Assembly (NCBI RefSeq): GCF_900108345.1
Contig: NZ_FNVV01000013.1
Span: 904,944 to 968,943, forward strand
Reading direction: 5' to 3'
Length of the DNA stretch: 64,000 nucleotides
Source of the DNA: Bacteroides ndongoniae
GTDB lineage: Bacteria; Bacteroidota; Bacteroidia; Bacteroidales; Bacteroidaceae
Both the position numbers and the translations under genes were made by a program. This document shows positions 1-8,388 of this stretch, one piece after another. Numbering within the stretch: position 1 is the stretch's first letter; each line of letters begins with the position of its first letter. The notes below the pieces were generated by a model. It saw only the letters and a list, made by a program, of their open reading frames with translations, was not told the DNA's origin and made no database searches.

Positions 1-228
1 TGAAGCCTTTCGGCCTTCTTGTCAGGGAATGATTTTTATGCAGGACAGACAGCGAGCATAGGACGAACAAGACAAGTAAACAGTGGACAGGATAAAGCGG
101 AATACCCAAATCTATGATTTGCGGAAGGCTGCCGTGAATATCCGGGAACCGTTAGCATAGCGGTACTTGGCGACCGTCCGTCGCTGTACCTTCGCATATA
201 AAATCTCTCCGACAAGAAAGTGCCGGCA
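1..228 (+). repeat. Promoter-bearing direct repeat, copy A
   Basis: This non-coding stretch recurs at 1017-1240 with roughly 90% identity by eye and only small indels. Its end carries a TACCTTCG element (about 187-194), a one-base variant of the Bacteroides -7 consensus TAnnTTTG. The two copies flank the leftward Api92-like gene. Nothing between this copy and that gene looks like a rightward gene, so the promoter here may be a relic. Confidence 0.8.
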
Positions 229-338
229 GGTAGGAAATCATATATTTCTTACAAGAGGAATAATCTGGCCGAATATAAAGGGTATGCACCTCCAGCGCAG
301 TTTTGTAAAACAGGCGGTCTATAAAAGTATAGAAAAGA

Positions 339-365
339 CTCCCGAACAAATAATGCTCGGGAATC
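339..365 (-). terminator. Probable terminator of the Api92-like gene
   Basis: A hairpin with CCCGA and TCGGG arms lies just past the 3' end of the leftward gene, followed on the minus strand by a T-rich run. Confidence 0.45.
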
Positions 366-386
366 ATTTGCTGATGTCGGATTGAA

Positions 387-968
387 TTAGTTTACTATTT
401 GAAATTCATGCAGGTAGCAGAAGGCATCTTCGCTCTTGCTTTGCCAGCGTTCGTCAAGTGCCTTGACATCCTCTGCTGACTTTATCGGCTCTCCGCATTT
501 TTCTTCAAGCCAAGCGAACGCATCTTCTTGGGTCTCGAAATATTCACTGAGATACTCTTCCTCTGGGGAACATGCGTCCAAGAAGAACCTGTCACTGAAA
601 TATGTACCAAATTCATCGTTTGTTTCATATACTTCCATGCCTGGCTCTTCCGCCTGAAAGTAATAGCGAAGATTGGGGAACGCTTCCCTCACAAGGTCAA
701 ATGTCTCACTGCATGGGGCCCACGCTGTTTCTGTTGAAAACTTCAATACATCACCGTCCATTTCAAGTCCGTTCCAAGAGCCACGGCAACGTACATCGTT
801 CCAATCCTTACCCAAAGCATCCACGAGACATCCCAGCCAAGTAGTCCCAAATCCGTTTTCTACTGAAGGTGTCTTACGTTCTTCCAGTCCTTTCATCAAC
901 TCATACAGTTGCTTCACTTCTTTTGCGTCGCCATCTATCACATACGCAGTACTGCACCAATTCGGCAT
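387..968 (-). CDS. Api92-like (DUF1281-type) protein
   Basis: A 193-residue acidic protein beginning MPNWCSTAYVIDG. The MPNWC start and the early small-domain pattern are typical of the Api92-like/DUF1281 family, predicted ferredoxin-like folds common on Bacteroidales conjugative elements and phages. Their biochemical role is unknown. There is no signal peptide or membrane segment. The gene stands alone between two copies of a promoter-bearing repeat, and I found no TAnnTTTG match for its own leftward transcription. A shorter protein with a similar MANYATN start is at 12594-12887. The family assignment rests on the N-terminus and general composition only. Confidence 0.75.
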   Translation of the reverse strand: MPNWCSTAYVIDGDAKEVKQLYELMKGLEERKTPSVENGFGTTWLGCLVDALGKDWNDVRCRGSWNGLEMDGDVLKFSTETAWAPCSETFDLVREAFPNLRYYFQAEEPGMEVYETNDEFGTYFSDRFFLDACSPEEEYLSEYFETQEDAFAWLEEKCGEPIKSAEDVKALDERWQSKSEDAFCYLHEFQIVN

Positions 969-1016
969 AATCGTAATAATTTAATTGTTGAACATTGTTT
1001 TTGTTATCCCTCTTAT

Positions 1017-1240
1017 CGAAGCTCTTCCGGCTTCTTGTCGGGGAATGATTTTTATGCAGGACAGACAGCGAGCATAGGACGAACAAGACAAGTAAACAGT
1101 GACGGGATAAAGCGGAATACCCAAATCTTCGATTTGTGGAAGGCTGCCGTGAAGATCCGGGAGCCGTTAGCACAGCGGTACTTGGCGACCGTCCGTCGCT
1201 GTACCTTTGCATATGAAATCTCTCCGGCAAGGAAAGCCGG
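1017..1240 (+). repeat. Promoter-bearing direct repeat, copy B
   Basis: Second copy of the repeat at 1-228. It ends with a perfect TACCTTTG element followed by C and reads toward the histone-like gene at 1394. Together the copies bracket the Api92-like gene like a small cassette. The rest of the 425-bp gap upstream of 1394 shows no gene. Confidence 0.8.
1202..1209 (+). promoter_or_regulatory. -7 promoter element for the histone-like gene
   Basis: TACCTTTG matches the Bacteroides -7 consensus TAnnTTTG. A TTGG about 20 bp upstream could serve as a weak -33 element. It lies within repeat copy B and would give a leader of about 180 nt before the gene at 1394. Confidence 0.55.
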
Positions 1241-1393
1241 TGATGAGAGAGAATATCAATTTATTGAATATAGAAATGGGTATAAAAATGGCATTATCAT
1301 GCTATTCATGATATAACAGAACGCGTTCTGACAAAAGAATGATATATTTCAATATCTTTGCCAACGTATTGTATTATATAAATGTATTGTAAT

Positions 1394-1567
1394 ATGGAAA
1401 ATTCATTTGCTCAGATCAGCGAATTGTTCGCTCAGTTTTCAGAGAATGCCAAACTTCAGATTGAAAAAGGCAATAAGGCAGCAGGAATGCGTGCCCGTAA
1501 AGCGTCACTTGAACTTGAAAAGCTTCTGAAACAGTTCAGAAAAGAATCACTGGAAGCCTCCAAATGA
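1394..1567 (+). CDS. Histone H1-like (Hc1-type) small basic protein
   Basis: A 57-residue protein beginning MENSFAQISELFAQF. It has an amphipathic helical N-terminal half and a basic segment, GNKAAGMRARKASLELEKL, resembling Bacteroidales histone H1-like proteins (Pfam Hc1 type), which are thought to bind DNA non-specifically. I chose the ATG at 1394 because it gives the usual family N-terminus; an in-frame ATG at 1382 would add four residues. It is driven from the promoter in repeat copy B and followed by a strong hairpin. Carriage on a mobile element suggests a nucleoid or silencing role for incoming DNA, which is inference. Confidence 0.75.
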   Translation: MENSFAQISELFAQFSENAKLQIEKGNKAAGMRARKASLELEKLLKQFRKESLEASK

Positions 1568-1602
1568 TTTCTTTCGGAATACGTACTACCAGGTATCAAG
1601 TA

Positions 1603-1636
1603 AAAAGCCTCTGCGCTTCACAGCGGAGAGGCTTTT
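1603..1636. terminator. Bidirectional terminator
   Basis: AAAAGCCTCT and AGAGGCTTTT form a perfect 10-bp stem between the convergent histone-like and OmpA-like genes. The A and T tails allow use from both sides. Confidence 0.85.
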
Positions 1637-1659
1637 GGTTAATAATAGATTCTCTATGG

Positions 1660-3084
1660 CTAAAACAGTTCAACTTTCGTGTGTCTGTTGGCTTCGGTCG
1701 GCTGATGGTCGGCAATTCCACCTCTGCTGATTTTTGTGATCCTTTCTGCAGGAATGCCGCGCTGTTTCAGTTCCGAAACGATAAAGTCCGCTCTTGACTG
1801 GCTCAATGAATCATTGATGCCGGATGTCCCTGTAGAACTGTCCGCAGCCCCGGTAACTCTTACATGCAAGTCATATTTCTTTGCGACCCTTGCCAATTCA
1901 TCCAGATTGAGTTTCTGTGAAACATCTGTCAGGCGGGCCGTGTTAAGAGTGAAAAAGAAATATACAGGAGCTCCGATACAGCTATCCGAGACATGATTCA
2001 CAACCATGGGATTGTGCCCTTCAGCCGTTATGAATTTATTCGATACCAGGGAATCCGGATTCTGTTTGTCCTTGTTGTTATTGTTGTTATGAATGAATGC
2101 CGTATCGAGAGGAGATATTCCGTCCCAATGTCTGTGTTTCAGTCTTGCACGCAATGAGTTCAACCCACTATAATTGTTTACAGGATATCTTTGTTGTCCA
2201 TTCTTCTCATCTTCCAGCAAGTGCCCGTAGGTATCAAGCAGACCTTCGATTTCCAGAATCTTCTTCAGTTCAGCAAGCGTTCGTTTGTCGCGGTCATGTT
2301 GTCCGGCATAGCGGCTGTTCTTCTCGGACAAGGCACGGGAATAATCGATGAGCTGTTCATTCCTGTGGATGTAATGCGTGACATCAGCAGCTCGTTTCCA
2401 ACCTATTTTCCCGAGATGGAAGGTGAATCCGGCTGTCAGTGATACCATATGATCACCCAGGCGGTTTGTTCGGCCATAGCCATCAAATTTTTGTGAGGTT
2501 GTTGTCCCCGAGAACTCCAGTACTGCACTTACCCGTTTTGAAATCCGATATTGTCCCTGAATACCGTATGAGAAGGCGAAAGGAGAAGTCTTGTTGGAGG
2601 AATTGTGTATCAGTCCGACTCCGACAAATGGGGCAAGTCCCCAGCGTGTCTGCTCCTGTCCGGAATACCGATAACCAAGCAGGTTCCATAGCAGGTCTGC
2701 ATGGACGCTATGGTAATTTTTCGTGGATAACCCGGCATCTTTGAATTGCAAACCGCTGTAATGTATGCGGGCGCCAACGGCAGGAGTAAACCATTTTCCG
2801 ACGGCAAGGTTGTACGAGGGTTTCACACGTCCGAACAGATCTTCGCAGCCAAGAGGCGTTCCGAGAAAAGCGGTTGCACCTCCGGTGACACTGACAAACC
2901 AATTGCCACTCCCGGTTCTTGGCACTACCACACCGTCAAGATAGACCGGCTGGAGGGGTTGGAACAGTTCTGTGGCATCATGGAAGAACTCATGTTGTAC
3001 AGTATCTCTTTCTGTATATCGTGAATTTGCCTGTACCTGCACGGAGCAGAGAACGGCAAAGATAAGAATGATTTGTTTTGTCAT
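1660..3084 (-). CDS. Outer-membrane barrel protein with C-terminal OmpA domain
   Basis: About 474 residues from the ATG at 3084, which starts a good signal peptide (MTKQIILIFAVLCSVQVQA). An upstream in-frame ATG would add 25 residues that spoil it. Residues of about 60-250 have the alternating aromatic/glycine pattern of a beta barrel (GNWFVSVTGGA, YGIQGQYRISKRVSAVLEF). The last 120 residues fit an OmpA-like peptidoglycan-binding domain, ending in SQSRADFIVSELKQRGIPAERI. A polar linker with an Asn run lies between. It follows the relaxase on the same strand with a gap of about 50 bp. Similar proteins accompany mobilization genes on Bacteroidales elements; a surface role in transfer is inference. 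Confidence 0.85.
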   Translation of the reverse strand: MTKQIILIFAVLCSVQVQANSRYTERDTVQHEFFHDATELFQPLQPVYLDGVVVPRTGSGNWFVSVTGGATAFLGTPLGCEDLFGRVKPSYNLAVGKWFTPAVGARIHYSGLQFKDAGLSTKNYHSVHADLLWNLLGYRYSGQEQTRWGLAPFVGVGLIHNSSNKTSPFAFSYGIQGQYRISKRVSAVLEFSGTTTSQKFDGYGRTNRLGDHMVSLTAGFTFHLGKIGWKRAADVTHYIHRNEQLIDYSRALSEKNSRYAGQHDRDKRTLAELKKILEIEGLLDTYGHLLEDEKNGQQRYPVNNYSGLNSLRARLKHRHWDGISPLDTAFIHNNNNNKDKQNPDSLVSNKFITAEGHNPMVVNHVSDSCIGAPVYFFFTLNTARLTDVSQKLNLDELARVAKKYDLHVRVTGAADSSTGTSGINDSLSQSRADFIVSELKQRGIPAERITKISRGGIADHQPTEANRHTKVELF

Positions 3085-3136
3085 ATTCAAATGATTTTTA
3101 TTTGTTATAACTTTGATTATAATACATTTCTGCCAT

Positions 3137-4594
3137 TTATCGTTTGGCTTTTTTGCCACTGGAAGGACGCATCATGCGACTTGCCATCTTCATGCACCGG
3201 AGAGCCCAGGCACGGTTGTCCTCGTCTTCATCACGTCCCCACATGAGGTCATTTCCGCCACCTCCGCCGCCATGTGTTTCGGCAAATGTTGTGGCATCAT
3301 CGACCATTCCAAGAAACAGCATTGTCGCACAGCGCATGACTTCCGTCCCCCGTTCCGCCACGGAACACAGGAGCGTGTCATCGAACTGTTGCCGTTCGGA
3401 AGGCTTCATCTGTGCCGACATTTCCCGCCACTCATTGACCATATTCTCCAACATGGCATCCTTGAGCAGACTGTCCACTTTGGAATGTACATCACGCGAG
3501 TATTTGTATGCTTCTTCCTTCAGTTCTTCTGTCCGCTCCTGAATGGCATCCATATTTTCCTTGAGCTCGGAAAGTTGTCGGTCAGCGGTCTGTAGCTTCT
3601 CCTGTTTGTCTGCCAATTTATTCTGGATAGCGGCCAGCTCATTTTCGAGCTTTTCTTTCTCGGCAGATAAAGTCTGTGCATCACCTTTCCGGGCTTCCAT
3701 ATCATTTTTGAGTGCCGACAATTGGGCTTCTTTTTCGGCCTGCTCCTTTTTCAAGTTTTCCACCATTGAAGTCAAGCCCTTGACCCTGCGCTCTGCCATC
3801 CGGATGTCCGAATGGAGAGAGGAAAGGACTTGCTGATGGCGGCTGATATTCTCTTCTATTGTAGAGCATTCCTCTGACAGCATACGACGGTATTCTTCTG
3901 TACTGCGATGCTTCTTTCCCGTTTCGGAAACACTTGAGCCTCTGGACATGCCCCATTTGCTATTGACTTCTGCATAAAAGTCCGTATGAAGCTGTTTCAT
4001 GCGCTCGCTGAATTCATATTTGTCCTTACCGGCAAATATCTCCTTGTACGCAAACTTCCCATCTTTGATTGGCAGCAAAGTACAATGCACATGTGGATTC
4101 AACTCATCCAGATGTACAATGAATGCGGCAATATTCTGTTCACCATATCTGCCGCAGACAAATGAATAGACATCCTTTGCCCAACGTTCAATCTCACTCT
4201 TCCTTTTTATGTGTCTATTGTCCGCACCTTTTTCAAAATCGACTTCCTGCTTGCCAAATGCGAGTTCCTGCATCCGTGTGCGAGAGCCCCCAAAAATGAT
4301 ATTTACGACTGTACGGAATCTCGGTTCTTCCAAACCTTCATTGGGATCCTTTATGCCTCGTTTATGCAACAGTTCAGCCATTCGCTCAGGAATGCTCCGG
4401 CCTTTGTCGATAGGACGGATCTTACCTCCTGATACGACTTCAAAATTCAGGTGTTCACGTGTCGTGTCATAATTACCAAGGTCAGTAGCCCTTTTCCAAC
4501 CTTTCTCTGTCCAATTGCGCATATGTTCATTACTCTGAGCCACTGTTATCCCTTTGGATACATGTACGTCAAGTACCTGTTTTGCATTTGCCAT
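3137..4594 (-). CDS. MobV-family (Mob/Pre) relaxase
   Basis: A 485-residue mobilization protein. The start at 4594 gives MANAKQVLDVHVSKG, the usual N-terminus; an upstream ATG at 4654 would read through the likely oriT. The histidine motif HLDELNPHVHCTLLPI (about residue 160) is the signature of MobV/Mob_Pre relaxases, which nick oriT and lead the strand into the recipient. Residues of about 260-390 are a long coiled coil rich in K, E and L, followed by a Gly-rich loop and a basic C-terminus. No type IV secretion genes are visible, so the element is probably mobilized by a helper system. Confidence 0.93.
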   Translation of the reverse strand: MANAKQVLDVHVSKGITVAQSNEHMRNWTEKGWKRATDLGNYDTTREHLNFEVVSGGKIRPIDKGRSIPERMAELLHKRGIKDPNEGLEEPRFRTVVNIIFGGSRTRMQELAFGKQEVDFEKGADNRHIKRKSEIERWAKDVYSFVCGRYGEQNIAAFIVHLDELNPHVHCTLLPIKDGKFAYKEIFAGKDKYEFSERMKQLHTDFYAEVNSKWGMSRGSSVSETGKKHRSTEEYRRMLSEECSTIEENISRHQQVLSSLHSDIRMAERRVKGLTSMVENLKKEQAEKEAQLSALKNDMEARKGDAQTLSAEKEKLENELAAIQNKLADKQEKLQTADRQLSELKENMDAIQERTEELKEEAYKYSRDVHSKVDSLLKDAMLENMVNEWREMSAQMKPSERQQFDDTLLCSVAERGTEVMRCATMLFLGMVDDATTFAETHGGGGGGNDLMWGRDEDEDNRAWALRCMKMASRMMRPSSGKKAKR

Positions 4595-4639
4595 ATTGTT
4601 TCCGTGTTGTTTTGTACAATCCATCATGTCCCAGCTTGC

Positions 4640-4760
4640 TGCTTGTTCGGACATGCCTCCCTGCGACGTTAGTCGGCAGGGGTATTAGGCTACCCACTCC
4701 CTCTGTTTCGTGGCATGTGGGCAAGCCCACTTGCCTCATAAAACTGGAAGGATGTCAGGA
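4640..4760. other. Candidate oriT region upstream of the relaxase
   Basis: This gene-free segment just upstream of the MobV gene contains a perfect inverted repeat GTGGGC-AA-GCCCAC (4717-4730) and other short GC-rich dyads. MobV elements usually carry oriT immediately upstream of mob, so location and structure both fit. The nick site cannot be identified here. Confidence 0.5.
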
Positions 4761-4813
4761 CTGAGATAGGGATGGATTGTTCCTGGTTATACAATTCATT
4801 TTCGTTTCCCGGT

Positions 4814-5659
4814 TCAGTCCGACAATGTCTGGGCTTTTGCCGCAAGCGATAAAAAGGGAATACGGAACGATTTAAGGAGTTCTTTGTTCCTGTCCATATC
4901 AACACCTGCGCCGGATGTTTCGGGATTAAATACAAGCTCCGCAAGCTCTTTGGCGGTCTCGATAAACGCGCCCCATTCACCGCCGAGGTCAAGGGTGAAG
5001 AACTGCGACAATTGTGAACTGTTATCGAATCTTGACTTACGCAACACACGCTGGAGAGCGGCATTGGCAATACACTCTAATATTGTTTCCCTTAGTTTTT
5101 CTTCCTGTCTGACGACTTCTGCCGATACCGTATCGGTGCCGTTGCCGGAAGCCTGAGAATTATCTTTACCGGCAATGGCGGCTAATGCCTGGCAAAGAGC
5201 CTGACCACATGAATGACCGGCATCCTCCGATGTCTTTTTGCCGATGACCCATTCGGACAATATACTGCCGATTCGTGTGGCAAAGTCCGGCTCTTCCTGT
5301 TCAGTTCCGGCTATTGCATTTTTTCCAGACTGCACGGTCATGGTGATGATGACGCTTTTATTAAGTTTTGTGCGTTCAAGTAGCCCGAAAGATTCCAGAG
5401 CATCCAGAAAGGTTCGGACAGTGGCACGATGCCAATGCCAGAATTCCGCAAGATCGGAGATTGTCACATGACATTGGTTGGGAAGAAGTTTTCGCTCCAC
5501 TTTTCTTACAAATGGAGAAACAAAACCTGCCATTGATCTGTCCAGCAGGTCCCAATACGCTTCCGTCTTCGTTTTACGGTCTCCGGCTTTCTCCTTCAGG
5601 AAATCGAACACCTTGACATCTGCCAATATAAAGGTCGTATTCTCTTGACTATTTTCCAT
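4814..5659 (-). CDS. Predicted winged-helix protein of the mobile element
   Basis: A 281-residue protein of unknown function. Residues of about 25-100 (KTEAYWDLLDRSMAGFV, then HVTISDLAEFWHWHRATVR and FLDALESFGLLERTK) look like a winged-helix DNA-binding domain of the kind found in replication initiators and primase-like regulators. The remainder is helical, including LRETILECIANAALQRVLRKSR, without a recognised domain. It sits upstream of the relaxase across the putative oriT and is tightly linked to the membrane-protein gene behind it. A role in relaxosome assembly or replication control is inference. Confidence 0.6.
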   Translation of the reverse strand: MENSQENTTFILADVKVFDFLKEKAGDRKTKTEAYWDLLDRSMAGFVSPFVRKVERKLLPNQCHVTISDLAEFWHWHRATVRTFLDALESFGLLERTKLNKSVIITMTVQSGKNAIAGTEQEEPDFATRIGSILSEWVIGKKTSEDAGHSCGQALCQALAAIAGKDNSQASGNGTDTVSAEVVRQEEKLRETILECIANAALQRVLRKSRFDNSSQLSQFFTLDLGGEWGAFIETAKELAELVFNPETSGAGVDMDRNKELLKSFRIPFLSLAAKAQTLSD

Positions 5660-5660
5660 T

Positions 5661-6239
5661 TTACTTTGTTTTAATGATTATTACAGTGCGGAGTTTCTGA
5701 AATGCTGCCTTTGTCCGCTTCAAAGACACCATCGCGTGATGATTATCGTGTTTCTTTTCGGATATCGTTTCAGGATGCGTTGTCGTTCCTTCAGCCTTTT
5801 CTTCATCATCGCATTCGGCTGTGACCGGAGCAGAGGGATAGAACAGGGCTGCCAAAAGAATATAGTACGCAGTTACGGTAGTAGTGTACAGATACGGTTC
5901 AAAGCAGCTGACCAATGTTATAGCACTGATGCCGGCAAACAGACCCATGGAATCATGCAAACGGCTCAGACACCTGTCCGCCAGCTTGAACGAGAACATA
6001 GCGGCACAGATAACGGTTGATACCAGGATGCCGAATTCACCAGCATGTCCACTTGCATAGACATAGTGGAAAAGCAGTAGCAGGAACAGAATCACCCGTG
6101 TATAAAGTTTGCGGGCTCTGATGTTTTGTTTCATGGAAGCGTGAAACTTTGCCATAAACCGGTATGGCTTTTTGTACAATATCAATGACAGTACAAGAGG
6201 GGTCACGCAAAAGATGAGTTGCAATATTTTCAGTAACAT
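5661..6239 (-). CDS. Multi-pass membrane protein, unknown function
   Basis: A 192-residue protein with about five hydrophobic segments (LLKILQLIFCVTPLVLSLIL, VILFLLLLFHYVYA, FGILVSTVICAAMFSF, GLFAGISAITLVSCF and AYYILLAALFY), then a charged, His-rich cytoplasmic-type tail. No family is recognised. It overlaps the next upstream gene by 10 bp and ends a single base before the winged-helix gene, so this looks like one leftward operon from 8150 to 4814 whose product acts at the inner membrane. Confidence 0.7.
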   Translation of the reverse strand: MLLKILQLIFCVTPLVLSLILYKKPYRFMAKFHASMKQNIRARKLYTRVILFLLLLFHYVYASGHAGEFGILVSTVICAAMFSFKLADRCLSRLHDSMGLFAGISAITLVSCFEPYLYTTTVTAYYILLAALFYPSAPVTAECDDEEKAEGTTTHPETISEKKHDNHHAMVSLKRTKAAFQKLRTVIIIKTK

Positions 6240-6631
6240 AAGTAATATGGTTTTTCGGGTACGTGTATAGGTGTTGCTCTGAGTTCCAAGTGGACAATAT
6301 CATAAGTTGCCAAGCGGATAATGGTTTCGGCATCCACGGCCGTGAGGTTCATTGCAGCTTTTTTGATTCGCTGCTTGAATGACCGGTCCTGTTTGCGATA
6401 GATAGCCAAAGCTTTGTTCAGTTCATGTTCAGGGATGGCCCATGTGGTACCTTCGAGGTATGTTCCGTTTGTCTTGAACGCCCGCAGGACCAAAGTTCGG
6501 GAGACAAGGTAGTCCGTCCTGTCACTTCTTGAGATGATATGTTCTTTATAGAGGTTGTCGTCTGCGACCTCTATCCATGTTCGGTGGGCATTGATCCAAT
6601 AGACCATCTGCCTGTATAATGTATTTCTCAT
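6230..6631 (-). CDS. Hypothetical protein of the mobile-element operon
   Basis: A 133-residue soluble protein. I chose the ATG at 6631 (MRNTLYRQMVYWINAHRTW); an upstream in-frame start would overlap the neighbouring gene. The sequence is basic and mixed alpha/beta, with HIISRSDRTDYLVSRTLVLRAF and KQDRSFKQRIKKAAMNL. No domain is recognised. Its short spacing with both neighbours supports co-transcription with them. Confidence 0.6.
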   Translation of the reverse strand: MRNTLYRQMVYWINAHRTWIEVADDNLYKEHIISRSDRTDYLVSRTLVLRAFKTNGTYLEGTTWAIPEHELNKALAIYRKQDRSFKQRIKKAAMNLTAVDAETIIRLATYDIVHLELRATPIHVPEKPYYLCY

Positions 6632-6644
6632 GATGATGTTGTTT

Positions 6645-7097
6645 TTATAAAAAGTCAATAAGTATGTCCTCCTTGTTCTTCTGGTATTTCAGCTTTCCGC
6701 TTTTAGAATGGAGTTGCAAGTCAAGGCAGAGATCCCCGTACATTTGTTCAAGTGAATCATATATGGTTACAAGGACGGTATGGACCTTGCCATCGGAATC
6801 AGTCTTCGCGTTCACCTTGAACATTTGGCCGAAAGATGGATTGGAGTAAGCGCATGTACTATGGCCGAACGGTTCGTCTTGCATAGGAATGTGATGATAA
6901 AGCACAATCAGTTCCATATCATCCTCCAGCATATCCATCACTTCTTCCAGGTCATAAGGATCATGTAATGGAAAAGTCAGCAGGACATAGTCCCCGTAAA
7001 ACTGCGGCTCCTCCATAGTGGTTACATCGAGCAGCTGTGGCAACTGAAGGGGGACAAACGTCATAAAGTCTTTCAGAAAGTGTCGTAGCATATTCAT
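6645..7097 (-). CDS. Hypothetical acidic protein of the mobile-element operon
   Basis: A 150-residue protein, MNMLRHFLKDFMTFVPLQL, strongly acidic in the middle (DPYDLEEVMDMLEDDMELIV) with mixed alpha/beta character. There is no signal peptide or recognisable domain. A second in-frame ATG lies two codons on. It sits 12 bp from the lipoprotein gene upstream and 13 bp from the next gene downstream, so it belongs to the same leftward transcription unit. Confidence 0.6.
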   Translation of the reverse strand: MNMLRHFLKDFMTFVPLQLPQLLDVTTMEEPQFYGDYVLLTFPLHDPYDLEEVMDMLEDDMELIVLYHHIPMQDEPFGHSTCAYSNPSFGQMFKVNAKTDSDGKVHTVLVTIYDSLEQMYGDLCLDLQLHSKSGKLKYQKNKEDILIDFL

Positions 7098-7109
7098 TTG
7101 ATTTTATGT

Positions 7110-8150
7110 TTATAGCGTGTGAATGTAAATCTCCATAAGCATTCCGGGTAATTCATCCAGACGGTTGTCTCCCGAGTTCAAGATTCGGCACAAAATCTCA
7201 AATATGGCCGGTGTCTGTGCGGCAAACCGTTCAAGCTGTTCCTGGTCTTTGGAAGAAAGCATCGACAGGTGGAAACTGTCCATAGAAACGTATGGGCGCA
7301 TAAGCATCCAGATATATGCGTAGGCTTGTGCTTTTGTTTGGACCTTTTGATTATGAATGTCATTGATGCAGGTTCCGGTATTAAGTATCAGTCTGCGATT
7401 GGTTCGCATGGCCAGGTAAACGAGGGCATCCTGGTGAGGTATCTCTTTACGTTCGGCGGCAAACAAAATCTGCAAACAGCATTTTTCCGTATCACGCGTT
7501 ATATCGGAAATGTCTTCATCACCAATGCTGCACAGATATGGCAAGAACGCCCGAAAAATAGCATCCTCTTTTCCGATGAACTCTGTCATGTCATCTGTCC
7601 CGTGTATGCCATTTCGGAGAGTGTTGGCCAGCAAAGTACGATAATCCGAAATGATTTGCTTCCTGTCTCCCTTATGGATTGGGCGTTTATCTAATGACTC
7701 AAAGAATGGACGGATCTTTTCCACGGTCCGGATTAATCCATTGTCTTTGTCATTAGATGAAAGTTTTCTTTTCAATAGGAATAACTCCTGATAGGAACGT
7801 GGCCTTGACAAAGCCAGACGCGAGAACTCCAGGCGTAGGGAATCATGTATGCCTTCGCATGTTTTACGAAGGTCTTGACCATGGGTCCCAACCGTGTCCT
7901 GCCGGACATGGTTAAAAACGGAATCTCTTATGGCTTGCCATTGGCAAAGGTTTTCTGACAGCTCTTCAAATGAAATAGATTTCATCTTCCTTACTTCGAG
8001 CAGATAATTTCTGTATGTACCGGCAGGATCGCTTTCGGACTGTTCAGTCAATCCGCCATTACATGATGTGAACATGCATACCGTAATTGAAGCGGCAGCT
8101 ATCATGTGTAAAAAACTTGATGCTTTAAGGTTCGTTTTTTGAATTTTCAT
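7110..8150 (-). CDS. Lipoprotein of unknown function, first gene of the leftward operon
   Basis: A 346-residue protein with an N-terminal hydrophobic stretch ending in the lipobox FTSC (about residue 30), so it is probably lipid-anchored in the envelope. The mature part is almost all helical and rich in charged residues. No enzymatic motif or family is recognised. It heads the leftward operon whose next products include an acidic soluble protein, a membrane protein and a winged-helix protein. A TAGTTTTG -7 match lies 27 bp upstream. It could be an exclusion or envelope-adaptation factor, but nothing in the sequence decides this. Confidence 0.65.
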   Translation of the reverse strand: MKIQKTNLKASSFLHMIAAASITVCMFTSCNGGLTEQSESDPAGTYRNYLLEVRKMKSISFEELSENLCQWQAIRDSVFNHVRQDTVGTHGQDLRKTCEGIHDSLRLEFSRLALSRPRSYQELFLLKRKLSSNDKDNGLIRTVEKIRPFFESLDKRPIHKGDRKQIISDYRTLLANTLRNGIHGTDDMTEFIGKEDAIFRAFLPYLCSIGDEDISDITRDTEKCCLQILFAAERKEIPHQDALVYLAMRTNRRLILNTGTCINDIHNQKVQTKAQAYAYIWMLMRPYVSMDSFHLSMLSSKDQEQLERFAAQTPAIFEILCRILNSGDNRLDELPGMLMEIYIHTL

Positions 8151-8176
8151 ACTATATGTTTTCGTACTATTTCACG

Positions 8177-8184
8177 CAAAACTA
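8177..8184 (-). promoter_or_regulatory. -7 promoter element of the lipoprotein operon
   Basis: On the minus strand this reads TAGTTTTG, a full TAnnTTTG match, close upstream of the start at 8150. No clear -33 TTTG is present. Confidence 0.4.
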
Positions 8185-8327
8185 TATATAATTTTCTATA
8201 CTTAATACCATTGGAACTGTATTTTGTGCATTTTTCAATATCGTACTTAATAGTATGATTATCAATGAAAACAAGTGAAAGGAAAAAGGACGAAAAAATA
8301 AATAGTTCGATTTTTATAATGGTTTGA

Positions 8328-8358
8328 TTTGGCCACTCAAATAAAACTTGTATATTTG
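8328..8358 (+). promoter_or_regulatory. Promoter of the recombinase-fold gene
   Basis: TTTG at 8328-8331 and TATATTTG at 8351-8358 are 19 bp apart, an excellent match to the Bacteroides -33/-7 promoter. The start codon follows at 8389. Confidence 0.75.
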
Positions 8359-8388
8359 CACTTGTTATCATTTGTATTGGATATTGAC

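Noticed and set aside
4655..4813. tRNA or other structured RNA near the relaxase
   Set aside because: The dyads are short and fit an oriT better; no cloverleaf or CCA end could be drawn.
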